NCBI GenBank assembly: GCA_026709065.1
Contig: JAPOTS010000123.1
Coordinates: 1-38,708 of the forward strand
Reading direction: 5' to 3'
DNA from: Bacteroidota bacterium
Lineage (GTDB): Bacteria > Bacteroidota > Rhodothermia > Rhodothermales > Bin80
Length of the DNA: 38,708 bases
This document shows positions 1 to 9,253 of this stretch, piece by piece. Under the pieces are notes generated by a model. The model was given only the letters and a program-made list of their open reading frames with translations. It did not search any database and had not been told where the DNA came from. Within the stretch, counting starts at the first letter, position 1. Each line of letters opens with the position of its first letter. Position numbers and translations under genes: made by a program.

Positions 1-367
1 TATATCCAGTAGGCTATCAAAAAAACGGTTAACCCACTAAAAAAGTTGTAGATCCGTTACTTAAAGCGATAGTTGCTCACCAAGAGGCATGATGATCATA
101 ATGTATAGTCGGGGTATTACACGGATCATACTATTTGAAACTTATTTGCACTTATTACATGATTTCTCAAATTAACCAATTTAATCAACCTTTTTGCAAA
201 GTGCCTACGTTGAGAACATTCTTCATCTAAAAACATGTAGAAGCATTCTTTCTTGATTACATAGGTTTATGTGATCATCACTCACAAATCATTGAAAGAT
301 GTCATCCTAACTTGGGAACCATTAACCCAGTATCTTGTCAAACAACTCTTACTTGCTATCTTTTCAT
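1..367. other. Gene-free left end
   Basis: No open frame of useful length and no recognisable domain could be read on either strand. The stretch is AT-rich and interrupted by stops in all frames. It lies directly upstream of the ATPase pseudogene and may be decayed mobile or duplicated DNA, but nothing specific supports that. Confidence 0.4.
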
Positions 368-1527
368 ATGACAGAGTTCTTACCTCCAGATTCCTCCTAA
401 GTACCAGATTTTTATGATGATCGTGGACCTGCAAAATATTTTCACGGTCGGCATCGGATACTGGGAAATTTTTTGAAACTTCTCAAAAAATCTGTAAATG
501 AAAAAGGGGGATCAACCTTCTTGATTCAAGGTGCGCTTGGTGCAGGAAAAACTGCATTACTTGATCAATGTAAGAAACTGGCAAAAGATAATGGTAGGGA
601 AACTGCGATTGTTTATCCCCCTGCTCTTTGGGATCCACAAGAATTACTCCAATATCTTGGCGGAGGGACCCAATCGAAAATTACTGGTGTGCCTGGAAAA
701 GTTGGAGTTGATGCCGTCGTAAAAGCAGAGGGTAAACTTGATCTTGCAATTGAACGTCAGAATCCTAATACCCTAAAAATTTTAGAGAATGTTAAGAAGC
801 CCCTGCTGCTGATTTTGGACGAAGCCCAAACACTGGCGAAAGCAAATAAACCACCAAATAAAGAATTGGAAGGTATAACAGCAAATGTTCTCAATGCTAT
901 TCATAATGGCAGTTTGAAAAGCTCAGTCGTTCTCCTAGCGGCGGGCTTAGGTCCAACTGAAGAGGCTTTTAGCTCTCTTGGAATTTCTAGATTCAAGGCA
1001 GGATGTTTTATTGAGTTAGGGGCATTGGGCAAGAATCTGAATGTGCCGTGATCCATGACTGGCTTGTAAAAGATGGTGGAGCCAAAGGGGATCCTACTCC
1101 ATGGATTAATGAGATCGCTCAAAAAACATCCGGTTGGCCTCAGCATATTTCAGCTTATGGTGATGCAGCTTCACAACAAATCAAGAAAGATCATCGAAAG
1201 ATGACACCTAAGGGAGTTAAAATCGTGCACAGAATAGGAACGGAAAGACTTGAAGCCTATTACAAACAACGTGCTAAGGGCATCAGCATAAAAGAGCGCT
1301 TTGCTTTGGCAAAATTAATCAAAAACATTAAATCAGGAAATGAGCTTGGCCGAGAAGATATTGAGACAGCTCTATTGAATGAATTTAACGATTCTGATAA
1401 AGCGAAAAATCTATTTACCAGAGCGGTTGAGCGCGGTATATTACACAGCCAAGAAGAGTTATACAGCATACCGATTCCGTCCATGCATAATTGGTTGATA
1501 TCTAACTATTCTTCTGATTCAATTTAA
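368..1527 (+). pseudogene. P-loop (AAA-type) ATPase pseudogene, nonsense and frameshift
   Basis: This is a broken ATP-binding protein gene. Reading from the ATG at 368, ten codons (MTEFLPPDSS) are followed by a TAA at 398-400. The same frame then continues with protein-like sequence (DFYDDRGPAKYFHGRH) into a Walker A motif (GALGAGKTAL, near 530-560) and a Walker B motif (LLLILDEAQT, near 806-835). The frame ends prematurely at 1051. The natural continuation (HDWLVKDGGAKGDPTPWI) lies in the next frame, restored by assuming one lost base in the G-run at 1027-1029, and ends at 1527. The repaired protein would be about 385 residues. The exact family is not certain: it looks like a stand-alone AAA/STAND-like ATPase. 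Two independent lesions make a functional product unlikely, although sequencing errors cannot be excluded for the homopolymer lesion. Confidence 0.75.
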
Positions 1528-2058
1528 TTCCCCCTGCTCAAGATTAGTTATCGGTGAAATTAGCTTAGTTCCTTAAAACGAAAAATAACCGTTCCTTCCC
1601 AGTAGCTTGTCACCCATCATATTAACGATGTATATCATGAGATGCAGCGAAATCAAGTCCAGATTCAATCATCGGCTCTGAATAATATCTTGATTCAGAC
1701 ATTGAGTGGTACGTTAATTTTTGGGAATTATGCAAATTACTGTAATGCGTTTTTGTGGAAATTCAGGCAGATTCCTAACTCTGGGGCGTATCCTGTACCG
1801 AAACGTGGGATCACTTGTACTGGTTGTAGCCTAAACCCCGCACCAAAGCCTCTTTGTGTCTTAACTTACCCCCTAAATTTCCTTAAAATAGGAATTTTGT
1901 GCCTTTCTCCCCATTTCCTCTGAATTCCCCTCATTTCGCGCTTGATTTCCGCTTTACTTAAATAGCCACAGTTGTTTGCTGTTTTGGGTTAAAATACATT
2001 AAAATATCCCTGTTCATATATTTATATTTATCTATTCCTATAATCAATTATCGTCTCC
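1528..2058. other. Intergenic region before the IS element
   Basis: No gene was recognised. A 93-codon open frame at 1642-1923 has no domain-like features and atypical composition, so it was not called. The right part, from about 1977, probably contains the left end of the IS1634-type element. Confidence 0.4.
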
Positions 2059-3846
2059 ATGTATATTGACTGTGTTCCGAATCGAAACTCCAACCCCACA
2101 TACCTAATCCGTGAGTCCAAGCGTGTCAATGGGAAACCGACCAAACGCACCCTCGCCAATATCACTAAACTCCCCTTGCCCATCATTGAGCAGATTAAAC
2201 TCCTGCTGAAAGGAGGAACCGTTGTCCAAGCGTTTGATGATATGTTTGATATCCAGAGTACTCTCCCGCACGGCCATGTCGCCGCCGTTTTGGGAACTAT
2301 GGAGCAACTGAAGATTCCAGAACTCATTGGGCCTAAGAATTCACGCTTTCGCCGACTGGTTCTTGGCATGATTGCCGCCCGCGTGTTGAGCCCTGCCAAT
2401 AAACTGGCTACGGGATACATGATGGATTCCGACTCCCCTTCCTCTACTCTAAACGAAGAGCTCGGCCTCAAACGCGTGGATCAAGACGATCTCTATGAAG
2501 CAATGGATCAATTAGTCACGCATAAAACCGACATTGAATGCAGATTAGCCAAACGCCATCTCAAAGAAGGGGCCCTGGTGCTCTGTGACGTGACCAGCAG
2601 TTACGTTGAAGGGCAAAAGAATGAACTGGCAGACTTTGGGTTCAGCAAAGATGAGAAACGCAACAAGAAGCAAGTCGTCATTGGTCTGATGACCGATGAG
2701 GATGGATGTCCTGTGGGCGTAGAGGCATTCAAGGGCAATACTGCTGATGTCAGTACACTCAGTACACAGATTGTGAAAATTCAAAAAACCTTTGGGCTTG
2801 AGAATGTGGTTCTGGTGGGGGATCGTGGGATCTTAAAGCAAAAGCAACTCAATGAAGAGATCATGCCTGTAGGACTGGATTGGGTGACGGCGATGCAGAA
2901 GAGTCAGATCCGAGAGATTGTAGAGCAAGAAAAAGTGCAGATGAGTCTCTGCGATCAGCAGAATCTCACTGAAATATATAGTGATTTGTATCCAGAGGAC
3001 CGGCTGATTCTATGCAAGAATCCCGTCTTAGCCGCCTCCAAGAAAGAGAAACGTGACAAACTGCTGCGCCTGACCGAGAAACTACTTGATCCAATTGTTG
3101 AAGCGACCAAGCGTGAATCCCGTAAACTCAAGGGAAAAGATAAGATTGGTGAGCGGGTTGGGAAAGTGATCAACAAGTACAAGATGGCAAAGTTCTTTGA
3201 TCGGGAGTATGGAGAGGAATCGTTTTCCTATTCGCGCAAAGAGGAGCTGATTGAAAAAGCAGAACTGTTTGACGGTGTGTATGCCATCCGTTCAAGTCTC
3301 AAGGATCATCCAGAGGCCGAGGAGTTGGTGGCCAACTATAAGCGTCTGTCGACGGTAGAGGTTGCATTCCGTACGATGAAAACTATATCCTTACACATCC
3401 GTCCGATTCATCACCGGATAAAAAATCGTGTCATCGCACATGTCTTTTTGTGTATGCTAGCCTATTATGTGGAATATCACATGCGTAAAAAATTAGCCCC
3501 CATGTTATTTGCCGAAGAGAAACCATTAGAGCGGCGTGCACAGCGCGAGGATGTGGTTGCACCTTCCCAACCCTCTGAGGCCGTTAAAAAGGCAGATACA
3601 GGTGAAAAGGTGATGAGCTTCGCCAATGTGCTTGATATGCTGTCAGGATTGTGCAGAACAGTCGTGATTCCTAAAATCAGTACGAAGAATAAACCTGAAG
3701 TCGTCATGGTACGCAAAATCAGTGCGACTCAAAAACGAGCGTTGAAACTTCTTGGGGTAGATTACAAGTAATTCAAATCCGTCAGTAGTAAAATTTTTCT
3801 CCTTGACTGCACCCCTCGGAGCAGTCTTATTTTTGCCCAAAAATCA
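1977..3846 (+). mobile_element. IS1634-type insertion sequence (approximate limits)
   Basis: The limits are set by an imperfect inverted repeat flanking the transposase gene. At 1977-1997 the plus strand reads TGCTGTTTTGGGTTAAAATA. The reverse complement of roughly 3827-3846 reads TGATTTTTGGGCAAAAATAA. They share a TTTTGGG core followed by an A-run. This is a visual match only, and no target-site duplication was confirmed. The element would be about 1.87 kb, a normal size for a one-gene IS of this family. It abuts a truncated IS110 gene on its right, suggesting nested or successive insertions. Confidence 0.45.
2059..3771 (+). CDS. IS1634-family transposase (IS4 superfamily, DDE)
   Basis: An intact 570-residue transposase that would catalyse cut-and-paste movement of its own IS. 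The DDE triad can be placed at D177 (LCDVTSSY), D255 (VLVGDRGIL) and E434 (STVEVAFRTMK). The last sits in the Y-(2)-R-(3)-E-(6)-K type signature typical of IS4-superfamily enzymes. The length and the long insertion between the second D and the E match IS1634 members. The ATG at 2059 gives the natural N-terminus (MYIDCVPNRNS). The C-terminal part after E434 contains a hydrophobic helix pair (VFLCMLAYYVEYHMRKKLAP) seen in these transposases. No frameshift or stop is present, so the element may be active. Family assignment is firm; the exact subgroup is inferred from length and motifs. Confidence 0.9.
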   Translation: MYIDCVPNRNSNPTYLIRESKRVNGKPTKRTLANITKLPLPIIEQIKLLLKGGTVVQAFDDMFDIQSTLPHGHVAAVLGTMEQLKIPELIGPKNSRFRRLVLGMIAARVLSPANKLATGYMMDSDSPSSTLNEELGLKRVDQDDLYEAMDQLVTHKTDIECRLAKRHLKEGALVLCDVTSSYVEGQKNELADFGFSKDEKRNKKQVVIGLMTDEDGCPVGVEAFKGNTADVSTLSTQIVKIQKTFGLENVVLVGDRGILKQKQLNEEIMPVGLDWVTAMQKSQIREIVEQEKVQMSLCDQQNLTEIYSDLYPEDRLILCKNPVLAASKKEKRDKLLRLTEKLLDPIVEATKRESRKLKGKDKIGERVGKVINKYKMAKFFDREYGEESFSYSRKEELIEKAELFDGVYAIRSSLKDHPEAEELVANYKRLSTVEVAFRTMKTISLHIRPIHHRIKNRVIAHVFLCMLAYYVEYHMRKKLAPMLFAEEKPLERRAQREDVVAPSQPSEAVKKADTGEKVMSFANVLDMLSGLCRTVVIPKISTKNKPEVVMVRKISATQKRALKLLGVDYK

Positions 3847-3881
3847 GCCAAATAATGCAGAGTTTTGGGCTCCTGAAAAAA

Positions 3882-4298
3882 TCAAAATGGGAGTAAGTTA
3901 AGTTCTTCATCTGGAATACTGATCGGAGTCAGTAATCCAGCAACATAAAGAGTTGCAAGCTTTTGGGCATCCCGCCGATCGGTTTTTACCCGATCACCAC
4001 TGCGACTCGGAATCGACGAAGGAGCAATCACCTCGCACGAGATCCCATTGGCTTCTAACGTGCGCTGTAATCCAAATCCACATGACGACGCTTCATAACA
4101 GCAATGAAGCTGACCATGACGAGTCTGTACCTTCTGGAGATATTTTATCACCTTCGGTAGATCATGAGGTAATTCTCGCTCATCCAAGACCGCACCTGTC
4201 TTTGCATGATAGACACAAAAAGCAATCGTCTTTTTGTGCACATCCATCCCAACTGAGATCGAAGATGCTGAATTGAACGTTTTGATGTAGTTTTGCAT
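3882..4298 (-). pseudogene. IS110-family transposase, N-terminal fragment
   Basis: The 138-residue product is the DEDD (RuvC-like) N-terminal domain of an IS110 recombinase. It has D19 (GMDVHKKT), E69 (CYEASSCGFG) and D107/D110 (VKTDRRDAQKLA), in the family's standard spacing. Intact members are about 320-400 residues long and carry a C-terminal Transposase_20 domain with a catalytic serine. That whole half is missing here. Homology appears to stop after PDEEL, about residue 133, and the last five residues (NLLPF) look like read-through into foreign sequence. The break point near 3895-3900 lies close to the right end of the IS1634-type element. It is therefore a truncated remnant, expected to be non-functional. 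Confidence 0.85.
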
Positions 4299-4425
4299 AG
4301 GACTGTTCTTGTCTGATTGATTGATAAATGAGCGCTAAAGTAACGCAAACCAGGCAGAACCGTCCTACTATAAGATCTGTTTTTGGACTGATGCGTCATA
4401 GAATTATCGGAACTCGGAAACCCAA
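4299..4425. other. Flank of IS110 remnant
   Basis: These 127 bp lie upstream of the IS110 fragment and downstream of the stop of the large outer-membrane gene. In IS110-group elements the guide (bridge) RNA is encoded in the left-end non-coding region upstream of the recombinase, so a vestige of that RNA gene could lie here. No convincing hairpin could be assigned by eye. Confidence 0.25.
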
Positions 4426-7400
4426 TTAGAAGGTTGCTGATAACTGCATGCGTACGGTATGGATTTGAGGAGCGTCTGAAGGATTCCTGCCTGAGTACGT
4501 TAATGTAGCACGTAATACTTTACTTAACTGCAACCATCCGTTCATGTGCCACAATAACGACCGCCCACCTCCTCTCCCATCAGTTAACTCAAAGAGTGCG
4601 AGCCCAGAAGACTTTGACTGCTGACTTAAAGTGATACTTGCAAATTCAACTCTTAAACTCATATTTGCACGACCTGCCCGCTCCCAAGAACTTTGGATTG
4701 GAAACTTTATAATCGTTGCATCTCCCCTATCTTCAGCATTTTTTCGTGAATAATCTAAACCCGAAGACACGCGAATATTTGATGTCACTGATACCTGAGC
4801 TTCTTGCAGAAAAGATTGGGTGCGAATATCAAATTCTCTTGACGAAAATGCAGAGCTTTTGCTTTGTTTTTCGGAAAACTTTCCCTCAGAGGTAAATGCC
4901 CATGCATCTCCAATGCTCCACCGAAGCTGAGTGCGCCATTCATCAATGCTCCGCATCTCTGTATCCGCCGCAAATACATTCGTTGATCGAACATGATGCC
5001 ACGAAGCATGAAGTCCATAACGGGGATTATTTCTCAGGAGCCACAAATCCTGAACGAGATTTAATGTGCCTCTAATTGAATTAACTGGATCACGAAATTT
5101 ACCTTGCCTCAATAAGTAAATATTAATCGGATCTGGATTCTTACTCTTTTCTTGAATATCAATGCCCGTTCGTAATGCAAGATGGCGTAACCATTTTTGC
5201 CATGAATTTATTGGGTTTCGCCAATACTGGGCTCCATCAAAATGAAGGTTTAACCGCGCTTTAAGTCCAGTTACGGACTCGAGAGAGTCTGAGGGGATTA
5301 ATGTCCTTGCATACTCTCCCTCGTCCTGCGATACTTCTGGAATGAATTCATCAATCTCAAGAATTCCATTTTGATTGGAATCAATCCATACATATTCCCC
5401 AAGTTCTGGGCCAGTCCGTATATAAATTTCCTGAAGCACTGGGGTCTGCTCAGAGAGGGCCTCATAATGCCAGTTGACTCGCAATAACCGATCCCATGGA
5501 TGTGCACGTCCGCTCCATCGCATGACAAGAGAGCGTTCATCTGTCAATCCTTGATAGGTTTCAAAAAAGTTTGAATGATCCGTGAACTGAATTCCGACAC
5601 GCCCTTCACTTTGAAAAACTCCCCCTGGCCTTGTGGAATAATTGAGACTAGTGGTTGCAGTTCTTCTACCGGGTAGCAATTTGTAATCAGACATCCACAG
5701 GTGTTCTTCACGCCAATCAAATCCAGCAGATATCACTGACCGACCTCTTTTGAATTCAATTAATGGAGAAATTTCCCAAAATTGGCGAGAATCCTGCCGA
5801 AGTCCCAGTGGAATCTGTTGATGGCGTTGACTAGTCTTGAATCGAGTACTGATATTCAATTGCTGTTGAATCAGAGATGTACTGGTCAACAATTCATGTC
5901 TGATCCATTGACCTCGCACTGAATCAGAATCACTTTCAATATAATTAAACTGATAATCAAGTTGAGGTATATTAGGCTCATCCACCACAAGATTGAATTG
6001 TCTTCTATTTCCTTTAAATACAGTCTCTTGATGCAAGCGCCCAACCGTTCCTGAAATCTCAGATTTATCGGAAAATTCCCAACTGATATTTAATTCATCA
6101 ATTGTTTCGCGATTAGACTGGAGTAACGAACGATCAATCGGGAGATTCCATGAGCGTACAAATTCTATGGGTTGTGTACGATCAAAGGTGGCAAAATTTT
6201 GGCCAGTCACACGACGATCAAGTTTAATACCACCTCTTCCTATTCCTAAGGGCAATTCATAGAGTTTTAGGCTACCCCGATAACTATGGGCATGATTGTC
6301 GGCAGCATCTAAGGAAGAAAACCGATTTTCATCACGATACGAGTTGGCCCACTCACCCGTGATCTCTACATACCTCACAGGTGAAAAACTTCCAACGAAA
6401 TCAATCATCCGCTGTTGTGATGGTTTTGGTAAAACACGAATTGGTAAGTACTCTCCTTGATTAGGACCCCTATAAGAGTATACGATCCCATTGGTTACTT
6501 CACCTTGTCTGACATAGTCACCTTGATTGAATCCTACTCTGGTGAATTGAACCCGATAAACATTTCTTTCCGAAGCATCCGTAATTGGAACATATATGGA
6601 ATAACTATTGCCAGCAATGCTGGTGTCCCGTTGAGTATAATGAATCCAAGGCGCATCTGGATCATAACTTACAGGCGTAGCACTACTGCGCGTTGCATCC
6701 TTATCTCCCAATTGTTCTAGCAAAAGCCGGTCTGAATCGGTGAGACCAAATTCCTGATCAAATGATTTGCCATCTGCTTCACGAATAAATGTAACAGCTA
6801 ATGAAGCAAGTGGTGGGCGTTGCTGGTGTGTTTTAGTAGATACAGCCACTTCGGTGGAGGTAAGAGTTCGAGTGAATTCCGTCGTTCGATATTGAAATTC
6901 CACTGCCACACGATGATGAAACTTAATCAATCGATTCGTGGTGAACATGATTTCTCCAGTCGCATAATCAATGACATAATCATAGGACTCCCCGCGTTGG
7001 AGTCTTACACCATCCAAATACACCGACTCGGACCCAGGAATTACCAGGATGAACGGCTCATTCGCATTTCCTTGTAGACGATAGGGCCCCTGAACCCCGT
7101 CAATTACATTCAAGTCTTGCGTTTTAAAAAGTCCCCTAGATGTTGCGGCAGCCCCTTTCAGAGTTCCTGAAAAACCACCCAATGGTAGTGGAACACTAAT
7201 ACCGATTCCTTGAATTTTACGATTGATTTGAGCGAAGATACTTTGATCAAGTTGATACTGAAAATCACCGAGCCTTGCCGAACTATATGGGGTATCAATC
7301 TCTATAAATACACGATCTAGCTCACTGAGTCTCTGAGTTGTTCCCTCGGGAAGAATCGGAGTGTTTTCATCAGTAAGGGCAGCTCGTACTTGGATGCCGG

Positions 7401-7920
7401 GAGACAACTCTCCTGACATTTGCAAACGGAGTCCGGACTCTATTCTAGCATCACGATTATTCCCCGCAATGATTCCCCGAGTAATAGATCCACTACGTCT
7501 GAGTTGAGTGGTTGTCAACGGAGTTGTGGCTTCAATCGGCGCAGAAATAGAGACCGTATCAATACTGATTGGTACATCAGTCACTCTCACATACCGCTCT
7601 GACAAATCTAAATCCCAGATTCTGTAATTAACGGTAACCGTATCTGTATGCAGAACTGAAGGAACCCAGAGATGATTAGATCTCGGATCATACCGATAGT
7701 CGCTTTCATGAAGGAGAGAATCACCACTGGTTACACTGAGTGTACCTGGGATGATAAATGATTGAAGAATATATGGCTGCTGGCCAGTGAATAATTCAAT
7801 TTTATTCACAGAACTCTGAGCTGATGCCAACAAGGGTGCAAACGTTACACATAGACATGACGTACTCAGGCATCCGAGTTTAAATAATTTATTGAATTTT
7901 GGAAACAGTCTAAACTCCAA
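4426..7920 (-). CDS. Large outer-membrane beta-barrel protein
   Basis: A 1164-residue exported protein. Residues 1-34 form a signal peptide: basic start, hydrophobic core and an ASA|Q cleavage site. Most of the mature protein alternates short amphipathic strands, rich in Arg, Gln, Ser and aromatics. It ends in LSATF with a C-terminal Phe, the usual recognition signal for outer-membrane assembly. The N-terminal third has text such as GIQVRAALTDENTPILPEG, which recalls large Bacteroidota/Chlorobiota barrel proteins distantly like SprA. That comparison is from memory and tentative. Around residues 842-858 a DSNQNGILEIDEF loop looks like an EF-hand/dockerin-type calcium site. It is the last gene of a five-gene minus-strand operon and overlaps the TPM gene by 11 bases. 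Its substrate or cargo is unknown. Confidence 0.75.
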   Translation of the reverse strand: MEFRLFPKFNKLFKLGCLSTSCLCVTFAPLLASAQSSVNKIELFTGQQPYILQSFIIPGTLSVTSGDSLLHESDYRYDPRSNHLWVPSVLHTDTVTVNYRIWDLDLSERYVRVTDVPISIDTVSISAPIEATTPLTTTQLRRSGSITRGIIAGNNRDARIESGLRLQMSGELSPGIQVRAALTDENTPILPEGTTQRLSELDRVFIEIDTPYSSARLGDFQYQLDQSIFAQINRKIQGIGISVPLPLGGFSGTLKGAAATSRGLFKTQDLNVIDGVQGPYRLQGNANEPFILVIPGSESVYLDGVRLQRGESYDYVIDYATGEIMFTTNRLIKFHHRVAVEFQYRTTEFTRTLTSTEVAVSTKTHQQRPPLASLAVTFIREADGKSFDQEFGLTDSDRLLLEQLGDKDATRSSATPVSYDPDAPWIHYTQRDTSIAGNSYSIYVPITDASERNVYRVQFTRVGFNQGDYVRQGEVTNGIVYSYRGPNQGEYLPIRVLPKPSQQRMIDFVGSFSPVRYVEITGEWANSYRDENRFSSLDAADNHAHSYRGSLKLYELPLGIGRGGIKLDRRVTGQNFATFDRTQPIEFVRSWNLPIDRSLLQSNRETIDELNISWEFSDKSEISGTVGRLHQETVFKGNRRQFNLVVDEPNIPQLDYQFNYIESDSDSVRGQWIRHELLTSTSLIQQQLNISTRFKTSQRHQQIPLGLRQDSRQFWEISPLIEFKRGRSVISAGFDWREEHLWMSDYKLLPGRRTATTSLNYSTRPGGVFQSEGRVGIQFTDHSNFFETYQGLTDERSLVMRWSGRAHPWDRLLRVNWHYEALSEQTPVLQEIYIRTGPELGEYVWIDSNQNGILEIDEFIPEVSQDEGEYARTLIPSDSLESVTGLKARLNLHFDGAQYWRNPINSWQKWLRHLALRTGIDIQEKSKNPDPINIYLLRQGKFRDPVNSIRGTLNLVQDLWLLRNNPRYGLHASWHHVRSTNVFAADTEMRSIDEWRTQLRWSIGDAWAFTSEGKFSEKQSKSSAFSSREFDIRTQSFLQEAQVSVTSNIRVSSGLDYSRKNAEDRGDATIIKFPIQSSWERAGRANMSLRVEFASITLSQQSKSSGLALFELTDGRGGGRSLLWHMNGWLQLSKVLRATLTYSGRNPSDAPQIHTVRMQLSATF

Positions 7921-8563
7921 AAGTCACGTCGTCCGAAAGTTCATTAGTATCATCATCCCGTATTTCTACTCCTGCTTTTTCAAGAAGATGTCCACACTCA
8001 TGAATTCCCTCCACGAGGCCATCGGTTAAGTTTCCATCCTTCATATGTTTTTGGATTCTAGCGACAATATGTGTCCAATCCTCTGGACTGACCTTCGCAT
8101 TGATTCCAGAGTCACCAACGACTTCAATACGATGCTCAAATAAAGAGATAAACAATAAAATCCCCGTGCGCTCACGTGTCAGGAACACCTCTTTTTCAAG
8201 AAATGCCTCCATCGCACGATGATGAGTCGCTAAAGCTAACCTGCGGCTTCCAGCAAATCTACGCTTTACCGATGGAACCCATTGTGTGATTACAGCACCC
8301 AGTACACCTGTAAGGATCACGATCAGAACTGGCATAATTCCTTCTGTGATCAGAGCACCTCCCCATCCAGAAAACCACCGAACACTTAAAATTACTGCAT
8401 AGCCTATTAAGGCAAACAGTCCTGATCCCCTCCAAACTGCGACTTCGTGTTGAGCACTCTGTGGGACAATATATGGAACGATTTCTCCTGAGGTTTGCTT
8501 TTCGGCTGTTGATACGGCTTCTTTGATTTGATTAAGGTCCGCCTCGGTAAGAATAGACTTCAT
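7910..8563 (-). CDS. TPM-domain membrane protein
   Basis: The 217-residue protein starts with the characteristic TPM-fold opening (LTEADLNQIKEAVSTAEKQTSGEIVPYIV). Two membrane segments follow at about 48-66 and 76-95. The second TPM half contains ERTGILLFISLFEHRIEVVGDSGI and ends in an acidic tail. TPM proteins (Pfam family TPM_phosphatase) are membrane-associated proteins of uncertain biochemical role, linked in plants to photosystem II repair phosphatase activity and in bacteria to membrane assembly. The split-domain arrangement, with the membrane pair inside, is common among small bacterial members. It lies 11 bases downstream of modB and overlaps the outer-membrane protein gene by 11 bases, so it is probably translated from one message with them. 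Function in this operon is unknown. Confidence 0.75.
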   Translation of the reverse strand: MKSILTEADLNQIKEAVSTAEKQTSGEIVPYIVPQSAQHEVAVWRGSGLFALIGYAVILSVRWFSGWGGALITEGIMPVLIVILTGVLGAVITQWVPSVKRRFAGSRRLALATHHRAMEAFLEKEVFLTRERTGILLFISLFEHRIEVVGDSGINAKVSPEDWTHIVARIQKHMKDGNLTDGLVEGIHECGHLLEKAGVEIRDDDTNELSDDVTFGV

Positions 8564-8574
8564 AGAAAAAGTAG

Positions 8575-9249
8575 CTAAGAATGTGATAAACGAGAAGATA
8601 AATATGCGTGAACAGATAAGCTAAGAATACTCAACGTAATTGCAACAATGACTAATCGGATGAGTGATGATTCAGTTCCTACCTGCCCCAGCCTTGTAAA
8701 TACTGCTAAGGGGATAGTTTGGGTTCGTCCAGGTATATTCCCTGCAAAAACAATGGTCGCACCAAACTCTCCAACTGCTCGTGCAAACCCTAAAATGATC
8801 CCAGCTATTACCCCCTTTGCAGCTAATGGAAATGTGACCCATCTGAAAATTGCCCAACGTCCACCACCATAGACTAAGGCCGCCTCCTCCCATTCAGTAT
8901 CCACCTGTTCAATTGCAACTCTAAAGGTTTGAACTAACAATGGAAAAGCCATGATTCCTGCTGCAATGGCAGCACCAATACTGGTAAATGCGATCTGTAA
9001 CCCGAATAATTCATGAAGCATACGCCCACCTGCTCCATTTGGTCCCAGAAAGAATAACAAGAGAAGTCCAGTCACAACCGGGGGAAGAACCAATGGAAGT
9101 TGTGTTAGATTCTCAATAAAGAATGTAAGAACCGATCTCTTTCGTGCTAAATACCATGCGGTCACCATTGCAGGAATTAGAGTGATCGCAATAGAAAGTA
9201 AAGCGACTTGCACCGACAAGACAATGATTGACCATTCCAAAGCGTCCAT
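8575..9249 (-). CDS. modB: Molybdate ABC transporter permease
   Basis: This 224-residue inner-membrane protein forms the channel of the molybdate/tungstate ABC importer. It shows five to six hydrophobic segments and the ModB-type opening (VALLSIAITLIPAM, then FFIENLTQLPLVLPPVVTGLLLL). The EAA loop that contacts the ATPase is readable as EEAALVYGGGRWAIFRWVTFPLA, followed by the family signature ARAVGEFGAT. Length is normal for ModB. It begins four bases after the modA stop, so the two genes are co-transcribed. The cognate ATPase gene modC, usually next in line, is absent; the following gene is a TPM protein. The importer must use an ATPase encoded elsewhere. Confidence 0.9.
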   Translation of the reverse strand: MDALEWSIIVLSVQVALLSIAITLIPAMVTAWYLARKRSVLTFFIENLTQLPLVLPPVVTGLLLLFFLGPNGAGGRMLHELFGLQIAFTSIGAAIAAGIMAFPLLVQTFRVAIEQVDTEWEEAALVYGGGRWAIFRWVTFPLAAKGVIAGIILGFARAVGEFGATIVFAGNIPGRTQTIPLAVFTRLGQVGTESSLIRLVIVAITLSILSLSVHAYLSSRLSHS

Positions 9250-9253
9250 GAAA

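Noticed and set aside
1642-1923. 93-codon open frame
   Set aside because: No motif, odd composition, and it lies between a pseudogene and an IS end.
2028-2471. Minus-strand open frame inside the IS1634-type transposase
   Set aside because: Antisense shadow of a gene with clear DDE motifs.
3771-3790. tRNA T-arm-like ATTCAAATCC
   Set aside because: No acceptor, D or anticodon arms can be placed around it.
3953-4276. Plus-strand open frame over the IS110 fragment
   Set aside because: Antisense shadow of a frame carrying a complete DEDD motif set.
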